Source of the DNA: CAWEHT01 sp963808455
GTDB taxonomy: Bacteria; Chloroflexota; Anaerolineae; CG2-30-64-16
Assembly: GCA_963808455.1 (NCBI GenBank)
Contig: CAWEHT010000229.1
Coordinates: 1-33,571, forward strand
Direction: 5' to 3'
Length of the DNA: 33,571 bases
Each line of letters opens with the position of its first letter. Position 1 is the stretch's first letter. Below, piece after piece: positions 24,473 to 32,029 of this stretch. Under the pieces are notes generated by a model. The model was not told where the DNA came from. It did not search any database and worked only from the letters and a program-made list of their open reading frames with translations. Position numbers and translations under genes: made by a program.

Positions 24473-25285
24473 ATGGGGTTCTGGGGGCGTTTGCGGCTGG
24501 TCTTTCAGACGCAGGCGGAGCGTGCCGTGGCCGCGCTGGAGGACCCGAAGAAAAGCCTGGATTTCAGCCTGGTGCGGCTGGAAGACAACCTGCGGCAGGC
24601 GCGGCAGAGCCTGATAGCGATCGTGGGCTCGCAGCGGCTGCTGGAGTCGCGCCGTGATCAGGCCGGGGCCGCGGCGGCCCACCATGAGCTGCAAGCCCGC
24701 CAGGCGCTGGCAGGCGGGCGCGACGATCTGGCACACCTGGCCCTCGAACGCAGGCAGGCGGCCCTGGCGCGACGGGCAGAGCTCGAAGTCGCGGCGGCGA
24801 ACCTCGAGGCGCAGGCAGAGTCGCTCAAGGTCACGCTGCTCGGCCTCCAAACACGCATCGAGATCTTCCGCAGCCGCAAGGAAGAGCTGAACGCAATCTA
24901 TGATTCTTCGCGGGCGCAGATCAAGGTGCGAGAGGCCATCACCGGGCTATCGGCCGACCTCGACGACGTGGGGCGCACGGTTCGGCGCGCCGAAGGCCAT
25001 ATCCGGCGCATGCAGGCGCACGCCGAAGCCATCGATCAACTGGCAGCCTCCGGCACCATCGTGGACGCTTTGGCTCCTTCGGGTGACGACATCGACCAGG
25101 AGCTGGCGCGGCTTGGGCATGCGGCCGACGTCGAGGCCGAACTGGCCCGGCTCAAACAGGAGGCGCGTGGGGGCTACATCGCAGCGGGCTCCGGCCAGCC
25201 TGCCCTGGCGGAACACGCGGGATTGCTCGCAGTGCCAGGCCAGGCCCGGCTGGCGGGATCGGAGAATGGCGGGGCCCAGCCATAG
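24473..25285 (+). CDS. PspA/IM30 family membrane-stress protein (270 aa)
   Basis: Peripheral membrane-remodelling protein of the PspA/Vipp1 (ESCRT-III-like) family. The ATG at 24473 has AAGGAG upstream and starts MGFWGRLRLVFQTQAERAVA, the usual amphipathic anchor; an upstream ATG ten codons earlier is rejected. It is almost wholly helical: LEDPKKSLDFSLVRLEDNLR (the conserved 'DP-K' turn), then a long coiled coil rich in Ala/Arg/Glu up to about residue 165. The C-terminal ~60 residues are more polar, and the tail is longer than in typical PspA. An NfeD-like gene follows 30 bp later. PspA near NfeD-like OB-fold membrane proteins suggests a membrane-integrity module. Confidence 0.8.
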   Translation: MGFWGRLRLVFQTQAERAVAALEDPKKSLDFSLVRLEDNLRQARQSLIAIVGSQRLLESRRDQAGAAAAHHELQARQALAGGRDDLAHLALERRQAALARRAELEVAAANLEAQAESLKVTLLGLQTRIEIFRSRKEELNAIYDSSRAQIKVREAITGLSADLDDVGRTVRRAEGHIRRMQAHAEAIDQLAASGTIVDALAPSGDDIDQELARLGHAADVEAELARLKQEARGGYIAAGSGQPALAEHAGLLAVPGQARLAGSENGGAQP

Positions 25286-25315
25286 TCCACCGGCCCACGA
25301 AAGCCCTGAAGCCAA

Positions 25316-25954
25316 ATGTCACATCATCACGTCATCCTTTTCCTGCCGCTCCTCTTCCTGGCTTTTCTCTTGGTGCTGCCCCTGCCGCTGGCCGTGGTCC
25401 TCGACGCCGTCCTGGCGCTAGGCTCGTTCCTGCTCTTCAGGCGGCTGGCCGGTAGCGTGCGGGCCCCGGCCATCACCGGGCGCGAGGCTATGCTCCAGGC
25501 AGATGTTCGGGTGCTGCAGCGGACGGCAGACGGCTGGCAGGTGCGCCACCAGGGCGAGGTGTGGAGCGCGCTCTCCTCGGAGCCGCTTTGCCCGGGCGGC
25601 CGGGCCCGTATCGTCGGCTTCGAGGGGCTGAGGCTGCTGGTGATACCGGACGATGGCGACGGGGGCATCGAGGGGCCGGGCCGCGAGCTAGTCTCGGCGC
25701 GCCGGGCCCTGACCCGGGCACTGGCGCGCCTGAAGGCGCAGATGGCGGCGCTGGATTCAGGATCGCGACAGCGTGAGCTTGCGGCGCGCGCGGCCTTGCC
25801 CGAGCATGAAGAGGCCGCGCGCGCTTATCTGCAACAGAAGCAGGAGCTGCTGGCATCCCGGTCGCACCTGGCAGAGGAAGCCGCCCGGCTGGAGCAAGAG
25901 CTGGCCCACCTCGAGGCGCTGGCCCAGGCTGTCAGCCAACGCGCCGGCTGCTGA
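25316..25954 (+). CDS. NfeD-like OB-fold membrane protein with C-terminal coiled coil (212 aa)
   Basis: Membrane protein following pspA. It opens MSHHH then a hydrophobic stretch of two closely spaced helices (VILFLPLLFLAFLLVLPLPL, VLALGSFLLFRRLAG). Residues ~52-110 look like an NfeD C-terminal OB fold: GREAMLQADVRVLQRT, GWQVRHQGEVWSALSSEPLC, GGRARIVGFEGLRLLVIPDD. Residues ~125-210 form an Ala/Arg/Glu-rich coiled coil, reminiscent of PspA's own helices, so it may contact PspA directly (inference). NfeD proteins usually end at the OB fold, so the added coiled coil is notable. Confidence 0.65.
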   Translation: MSHHHVILFLPLLFLAFLLVLPLPLAVVLDAVLALGSFLLFRRLAGSVRAPAITGREAMLQADVRVLQRTADGWQVRHQGEVWSALSSEPLCPGGRARIVGFEGLRLLVIPDDGDGGIEGPGRELVSARRALTRALARLKAQMAALDSGSRQRELAARAALPEHEEAARAYLQQKQELLASRSHLAEEAARLEQELAHLEALAQAVSQRAGC

Positions 25955-26351
25955 CCCCAGGCCGCTCAGGCTGCCGCACGACCCGGCGTCGCCCCCAGCG
26001 CGAAATCATGTTGCGTGCCCACGTCAGGCCGGCACCCTGGGTTACGTCCACCCGACTCCCTTGCCGCGTCCCGGCGGGCTAATTCGTACAGGATGGACAC
26101 GAAGGTCCCAGCATGGGGATGGATAGGCCGGATGGACACGAAGGTCCCGGCACGGGATGGATGTTTTTGGACCTGGCCCATACCCATTTGGGGATCTCAG
26201 TGTCCATCCCGCCGAATCCATTCCCTTCGAGGACGTCTGTGTGCATCCTGTGACGGCGACCGGCCCCAACGGCGCACCGCCCCGTTGCAGTTGCCACCCT
26301 GGGGGCCGGCTGCAATATGTCTTTGCCTTGCGTGGCCCCGTCCGATCGTGG
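25955..26351. other. Intergenic region with a short tandem repeat
   Basis: No supported gene. It lies between the convergent NfeD-like gene (plus) and small lipoprotein gene (minus). It contains the 39-bp direct repeat at 26091-26163 and a partial inverted copy (TGTCCATCC) near 26200. Confidence 0.45.
26091..26163. repeat. Tandem direct repeat, about 39-bp unit, nearly two copies
   Basis: Both copies begin GGATGGACACGAAGGTCCC (26091 and 26130) and continue with GCA(T/C)GGG...ATGGAT. An inverted TGTCCATCC follows near 26200. No known function; a minisatellite or a binding array are possible. Confidence 0.6.
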
Positions 26352-26591
26352 TTAGCTCTTGCGCCGCCGCGCCCAGGCGAGCCCGGCGAGGGGCAAGAGG
26401 ATCGCGGGAGGCGCGCAGAAGCCGGCCGTGAAATCGCCGGCGTCCCGGATCAGGCGGTCGAACAACGAGCGGGTCTCTCGGCCCTGCTGGTACACGTAGG
26501 CGCTGTGCGGCGGACGGCAACCGCCCAGCAGCACTGCGACGCAGGCAAGCAGAATCACGAGCACGATGATCGTGAGCCACGTCCTTGCCAT
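26352..26591 (-). CDS. Small lipoprotein with C-terminal hydrophobic segment (79 aa)
   Basis: Not recognised. The ATG has a perfect AAGGAGG eight bases upstream. The N-terminus, MARTWLTIIVLVILLACVAV, leads to a lipobox LLGGC, so the mature protein would begin at that Cys. A short polar stretch (QQGRETRSLFDRLIRDAGDF) precedes a second hydrophobic segment, APPAILLPLAGLAWA, ending in a basic tail RRRKS that resembles a cytoplasmic stop-transfer tail. This gives a lipid anchor and a membrane span within 79 residues. It follows mvaD by 78 bp on the same strand and may be co-transcribed. Confidence 0.6.
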   Translation of the reverse strand: MARTWLTIIVLVILLACVAVLLGGCRPPHSAYVYQQGRETRSLFDRLIRDAGDFTAGFCAPPAILLPLAGLAWARRRKS

Positions 26592-26668
26592 GGCTTTCCT
26601 CCTTTTTTCATCTTGCTCCAAGATGCATTTGCGCTTCCCCCGCCCGCAACGGCGGCGGGGCGGGAGGC

Positions 26669-27649
26669 TCAGAAGAGATGCCCCGTGCACAGGGCCACAC
26701 CCGGCCCCGGCCCGCAGACGATCGCCTGCCTCACCGCCGGCATGCGGGCAAGCTGCGCTAACACCTCGTCGCGCCGCTCGGGCAGAGTCAACAGGTGCAC
26801 GTTCGGGCCGGCATCGATGCTGAAATACACCGGCAGGCCGCCCGCCCGCCACGAGCGCACGGCCTGGATCAACTCCAGCGTGGCCGGTTCCCAATACAGA
26901 GCGCTCGGGCGCGACGTCATGGCAACGGCATGCAGCGACAGCGCCTCGGCTTCGGCAACCTCGCCGAGGGACAACAGGTCGCAAGCCTCAATGGCCGCGC
27001 GCGCCTGAGCCAGCGCGGCCGGCAGCGTCGCCAGGCGCGGCGGAAGATACGGGCTGCTCTGAGCGCGAGCGTGTCCTTCTTCAGAGGAAACCTGTTTGAG
27101 CCCTGAAGACACGACGGCGATGATGTTGACGAGCGGCCAGCGCCCGGGCGGGGCCAGCGGCAAAGCCACCGAGGTCGCGTCATCGGCCCCAGCCTCCCAT
27201 TCCACGAAGCCGCCATGGATCGAACGGCACGCCGAGCCTGACGCCAGGCGCGCCAGCCGGCCAAGCTCAGCGGGAGGGAGCGCCAGTCCCAGGGCCGCCG
27301 CCGCCGCTGCTGTGAGCGCCGCGAAGCCGGAGGCCGAAGAAGCGATGCCTGCGCTGGTGGGAAAGTTGTTCTCCGAGACGATGCGTGCGGGCCCTCCCCG
27401 GCCGGCGAGCGCCCTCAGCCGGTCGAGGTGGGCCGAGGCCCGCGCCCGCACGCCTTCGTCTGCCGGCAAACCGTTGAGCCAAAGCCTGTCGGCAGGCAGG
27501 CCGGGCTCGAAGGCCACCGTGGTCGTGGTGAAGGCGTTATCCAGCGTCATGGAGATGCTGCTGTTGAGCGGAAGGTGCAAAGCAGCATCGCGGTTGCCCC
27601 AGTATTTGACAAAGGCGATGTTGGCGCCGGCGCGGGCTGAGGTTTTCAA
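26669..27649 (-). CDS. mvaD: Diphosphomevalonate decarboxylase (326 aa)
   Basis: Last enzyme of the mevalonate pathway: ATP-dependent decarboxylation of mevalonate 5-diphosphate to isopentenyl diphosphate, in the cytoplasm. GHMP-kinase fold. Visible motifs are NIAFVKYWGNRD (residues ~10-21), NNFPTSAGIASSASGFAAL (~94-112, ATP loop), SGSACRSIHGGFVEW (~137-151), and SIDAGPNVHLL with the likely catalytic Asp at ~279. The start is taken as TTG at 27649, overlapping the polX stop as TTGA; the translated start KTSARAGANIAF fits the family, and no ATG or GTG is suitably placed. Length is normal. The mevalonate pathway is uncommon in bacteria but present in many Chloroflexi. Other pathway genes are not in this window. 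Confidence 0.9.
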   Translation of the reverse strand: MKTSARAGANIAFVKYWGNRDAALHLPLNSSISMTLDNAFTTTTVAFEPGLPADRLWLNGLPADEGVRARASAHLDRLRALAGRGGPARIVSENNFPTSAGIASSASGFAALTAAAAAALGLALPPAELGRLARLASGSACRSIHGGFVEWEAGADDATSVALPLAPPGRWPLVNIIAVVSSGLKQVSSEEGHARAQSSPYLPPRLATLPAALAQARAAIEACDLLSLGEVAEAEALSLHAVAMTSRPSALYWEPATLELIQAVRSWRAGGLPVYFSIDAGPNVHLLTLPERRDEVLAQLARMPAVRQAIVCGPGPGVALCTGHLF

Positions 27650-29452
27650 TGCCGGGCCCCGAGGTAGGCCAACAGGCGCGGCACCGGCCAGGCGTTCGCG
27701 ATGTGCTCCGGCGTGGCCCAGGCCCGGCGGGCCACCGCAACCCCGTATTCCAGCAGGTCCAGGTCCCCCGGACTGTGGGCATCGGTGTTGATGCACAACG
27801 GCACGCCCAGCTCGACGGCCCGCCTGGCGTGCACGTCGTTGAGGTCCAGGCGCTGCGGGTGGGCGTTGATCTCGAGGATCACGCCGGTCTCGGCCGCCAC
27901 GCGTATGACCTCGTCGAGGTCCAGGTCGCTCGGCTCGCGCTCGCCCAGGAGCCGGCCCGATGGATGGGCCAGCACGTCAACGTGGGGGTTGCGAAGCGCC
28001 CTGATGGCCCGTTGCGTGATCTGGTCGCGCGGCTGGCGCTGGTTCGTGTGAATGGCAGCGACCACGACGTCCATCCCGGCCAGGAAGTCGTCGGGATAGT
28101 CGAGCGCGCCATCGGCGCGCACCTCCACCTCGGCGCCTTGCAGGATGACCAGGTCGGGGAACTGGGCGCGCACAGCCGCCAGCTCGGCCTGCTGGCGCCG
28201 CCATGCGTTCGACGGTCATGCCTCCCGTGACGCCCAGGCTCTGCGAGTGGTCGGTGAAGGCGAAGTAATCGTACCCATGCGCCCGAGCGGCCGCGGCCAT
28301 CTCAGCGAGGGAACTCCTGCCGTCGCTATAGGTCGAGTGCGCGTGCAGCTGGCCGCGGATGTCACCCAGAGCAATCAGGCGCGGCAGCCGGCCCTGCTGC
28401 GCATAACGGATCTCGCCTTGCGATTCGCGCAACTCGGGCGGGATCCATAGCAGGCCAAGCGCGGCGTAAAGAGCTTCTTCCTCACGAAAAGTGGCCGGCA
28501 CGCCCTTGCGGGCCGCTTCAGAGCCTTCTGCCTGCCCTGCAGCCGCAGGCGAAGCCGCGCCGGCGGAGGGCAGCAGCGGCGTCAGCGCGTACTCGTTCAG
28601 GCTCCATCCCTGCCGCAGCGCCAGCTCGCGCAGCTCGACGCTGTGCGCCTGAGAGCCGGTGAAATACTGCAGGGCTGTGCCCCAGCTGCCCGGGTTCACG
28701 ACCCGCAGGTCCACCTGCATGCCGGTTCGCAGACGCACCGAGGTCTTGGTCGGGCCGGTGAGGAGCACTTCCGCCACCTGCGGCAGGGCACGGAAAGCGG
28801 CCATGACCGGCTCGGGGTCGGCGGCGGCCACCAGCAGATCCACGTCGCCGATGGTCTCACGCCAGCGCCGCAAGCTGCCTGCCACCTCGGCGCGCTCGAT
28901 GCCGGGAGCTGCGCCGCGCAGCTGCGCCAACAGAGCCCGCGCCATCGGCAACGCCACCCCGATCGGCGTTCGACCGCTCTTCTGCTGGCGATGGAAAGCC
29001 TCGATGCCTGCGAGGATCCTGGCCTCGGACTTGGGCCCGAAGCCGGGCAGATCGCGCAGCTTACCGGCGCGCGCCGCGTCCTCGGCGGCCTCGACGCCTG
29101 TAATGCCGAGCCGCTCCCACATGGCGCGCGCCTTGGCAGGGCCGACGTCGGGGACGGCGAGCAACTCCACCACCCCGGGTGGCACCTTCTCGCGCAAACG
29201 CTCCAGGTAAGCGAGATGCCCCGTGCGGAGCAGCTCGTCGATTTTCGGCGCCAGCCCCTCTCCCACCCCGGGGATGCCGGCCAGCCCCGATTCCTGCCAC
29301 ATCTGGCGGATATCGCGGTCCAGGCCCCGGATGTTTTCGGCGGCCCGGCGATAGCCCAGCACCCGGAAGCGATTCTCGCCCTGGATCTCCAGGATATCGC
29401 CGATTTCCTGCAAGGCCGCCGCGACTTCAGTGTTTCCCAACGGTTCGACCAT
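27646..29452 (-). CDS. polX: Bacterial/archaeal-type DNA polymerase X (PolX) with PHP domain; one frame break
   Basis: Repair-type DNA polymerase with an attached PHP phosphoesterase (about 600 aa repaired). In order: an N-terminal 8-kDa-like region (ALQEIGDILEIQGENRFRVL, YRRAAENIRGLDRDI), HhH motifs (GIPGVGEGLAPKIDELL, VPDVGPAKARAMWERLGI), and a nucleotidyltransferase domain with the catalytic pair in SLRRWRETIGDVDLLV and MQVDLRVV. The PHP domain follows, with metal ligands in LHAHSTYSDG, FTDHS, GAEVEV, IHTN, LAHPSGRLLGE and NTDAHS. The frame breaks near 28205, just after MTVERM, and resumes as RRQQAELAAVRAQFPDLVIL. The ATG at 29452 begins MVEPLGNTEVAAAL; an upstream extension is out-of-family. 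It overlaps mvaD by 4 nt. Confidence 0.85.
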
Positions 29453-29502
29453 AGTTACCCATCTCGAGCCGGGTGATGCCTGCCAGAAGTTTATACCGCG
29501 CC

Positions 29503-29563
29503 GGGCAAGCGCCCCCACGAAAGGCAAAATAGCGAAATGACAGCCTGGGGCAAGCGCCCCCAC
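29503..29563. repeat. 16-bp direct repeat upstream of polX
   Basis: GGGCAAGCGCCCCCAC occurs at 29503 and again at 29548, 45 bp apart, between the divergent ends of the polX start and the stop of the TPR/SNase-like gene. Its role is not apparent. Confidence 0.5.
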
Positions 29564-29632
29564 AAAGAAAGGGTTCCCAGGGGGCGCAGCCCCGAGCGGC
29601 TGGCCGGAAGGGGGCCTGCGAGCCCAGGCTTA

Positions 29633-32025
29633 CTACTGGGCCACCTGCAAGCTGCTGGCCGACACCGTCAAATCGACAAGCTGCAGATTGAGCCAGCCGA
29701 TGGTGTGGCCCGGCATGCGCACCGCGACCCAATCCCCGGTCGCGTCACAGCCGGCTACTACCAGCACAGCCCCGCGCTTGACCAGGCTGAGCACCGGCTG
29801 ATCGGTCCCCGGCCCTTTGCGGATGTTCGCCTGGTCGGAGGACACCGCGGCCATAGGGTAGGCGTCGGCCGAGCTGCTCCAGAAGCCGGCCTTGTTCTCC
29901 CACGCCTTGGTGGCCGCGTCGGCCAGGCGCTGCCGATACTTCGTATCTTGCGGATCGGCGGACGGCGCGGCATAGCCCAGCTCGACCATGCGTGCGTTCG
30001 CCATCTGGTCTTCGGGCAGCCAGACGTAGCGCAGCCAGTTACCGTTGTCGTCGGTCAGGGCCTGGCCTTGCTCCAGATAGATCATGCGGCCCATCACCAG
30101 GTTGCGGTTAGCGTCGGCAGCAGCCCTGGCGCCAGGCTGGCCGGATGCCGGCACGTCGATCCCCAGATAACGCACTGTGACATACTGGTCAACCACCTGC
30201 ACGCGCACGGTATCGCCGTCGAGCACCTCGTTGACTTCGCCGGAGTTTGCAATGGGCTCGGTGGGCAGGGCGGTGGGCGTTGCCGGTGGCCTGGGCGTGG
30301 CCGTTGGGGCACGCACCTCGGCCATCTTCGTGCCGACGACAACAGCTGCCTGCCTGGCATAGCCCAGCGCGATGCCGCGCGGCGAAGGCTGGATCGGCGC
30401 CACGGCCAACGCCACGATCACCGCGGCGACGAAAAGGCAGCTCAGCCCGGCGGCCCTGCGCTGGCGTTGGGCAGGCGTGGGCAGCGGCCTGGCCGCGGGC
30501 TGGGCGTCTGCCCAGGGCCGCCTGGCGGCCAGGATCTCCCAGGGCTGCCGAGGCCGGGGGTCGAGCCGGTGCAGCGCCTCGACCAGCGCCTGGCGCAGGC
30601 CATCGTCAGGCTCGATCGCCAGGCGCTCCACCAGGGCATGCCTGGCGCGCCGCCACGCCTGCCCGGCATCCTCTGCGGGTGCGACGGTCCCGGCCTCGCG
30701 GGTCTTGACACGGTCGCCCTCGGTGTTGGGCGCAATCACGCAAGCCGGGCCGGAAGAAGCCTCCTCATCAGGGAGCCCCTGGGACACCCGTCCGTCCGCT
30801 TCACTCGGGGCAAGCTCCGGGGGCCGCGAGGTGGGGCTCGCGGCGGTCGTCCGACAGAGCTCGGCCCCAAGCTCGCCGATGGAGAGGATAGCTGCCTGCC
30901 GCAGGCGCCGGGCAGGGTAATCGAGCGCCTCCTCGAGAAGGGGCAGAGACCCGGTCCCCTGGATGTCAACCAGCGAATGGAGCACCAGCAAGCGCAGCTC
31001 GTCGCCCCTTCCCCCCCTGAAGAGGGCGGCCAACTGGGATTCGACCCCCTGGTCGCGCCGGCATGCAGCAGCGCCAACGTGGCGTCGCGGATGGCCCGAT
31101 CTTCGCTGCGCACAGAGCTGATGAGGTAGGTTGGGATATAGCCCGCCACCTCCCGGTCAGCGGGGCTTTCGCCCGCCTGGGCATCGAGAAAGGCCACGGC
31201 TACGTGCAATTGGTGCGTCCGCCGCAGGCTCTCGGACAGCTCCCGGCGCACCGCCATCTTGTCGCAAGCGTTGCCGCGAAGGTACTGGCCGGCCAGCTCC
31301 ACCGCCAGGCCCGGCTGCCCGGCCTTGTCCAGCAGCGCCATGAAGCTCGCCAGGAGCCGCGCGGCGCCGGCCGGATGCCTCAGGCTTCGCCCCATCATGG
31401 CGAAGGCTTCCTCAGTGCGCCCGGCCTCCAGCAGCAAGACACTCAACCGCTCCATCAAGGCCAGGTCGGCCGGGTCCTCGCGCAGGTGATCCGCCAACAG
31501 ATCGATCAGCTCGCCGGTGGCGCCGGCCATGCTCAGCATGTCGGCACATTTCGAGCGCAAGATCGACGAGCCGAAGTGCAGCCAGCCCTCGCGAGTGGCG
31601 GTGGCGGCGTCGGCGAACTTGCCCTTGCTTTCGAGATAACCTGCCAGGGCCAGGGACTCATCCGGCGAGGCGGGCTGCAACAAGACGGCCCGCTGTGCAA
31701 AAGATGTCCCATCCCGGCCGTGATCGTCGAGGAACCCAACCAGCTCCAGCTGCGTCCGCACCGAGTGCCCGGTCAGCTTCTCCAGGCGGCTGATTTCTTC
31801 CCGGATGGCGTGCTGGAGGTCGGCCATCCGCACGCGGGCCTCCTGCACGCGGATGGCGTAGTCACGCTGCATGTCTTGCAGCCAGGTTACATCTTCCCCA
31901 TCTTTGCGCGCCCTCACCTCGGCCCGTGCCGCGTGGGCCTGGCGCTCGGTATAAGACTCGCTTTCCTGTTGGCAGCGCCCTGCATCGGCCAACAATTCTT
32001 CGAGCCGTGAGTAGTCAATGAACAT
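29633..32025 (-). CDS. Multidomain protein: coiled coil, TPR/HEAT repeats, TM helix, degenerate SNase domain, SH3; one frame break
   Basis: About 797 residues after repair. Residues ~1-90 are a charged coiled coil (SESYTERQAHAARAEVRARK). Residues ~100-300 are TPR-like helical repeats (ADAATATREGWLHFGSSILR, ALMERLSVLLLEAGRTEEAF). After a break near 31060 come HEAT-like repeats (ELRLLVLHSLVDIQGTGSLP, LRQAAILSIGELGAEL). A transmembrane helix (LSCLFVAAVIVALAVAP) lies at ~525-545. A thermonuclease-like domain follows at ~593-715 (VNEVLDGDTVRVQVV, VRYLGIDVPAS, NGNWLRYVWL) and an SH3-like domain at ~728-790 (ANIRKGPGTDQPVLSLVKRG). By alignment with staphylococcal nuclease, Arg35 is kept, but Glu43 is Ala and Arg87 is Asn, so nuclease activity is unlikely. 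The start codon lies about 5 nt from the IS66 end, so the true N-terminus or promoter may have been displaced. Confidence 0.7.
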
Positions 32026-32029
32026 TTAG

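Noticed and set aside
23525..24850. 441-residue minus-strand ORF opposite the DUF1992 and pspA genes
   Set aside because: It is a high-GC antisense shadow with Arg/Pro/Ser-rich composition and no recognisable domain, while the plus strand carries two clear families.
29537..31129. 530-residue plus-strand ORF opposite the TPR/SNase-like gene
   Set aside because: Composition is Arg/Gly/Ala-rich without domains; the minus strand encodes SNase- and SH3-like sequence.
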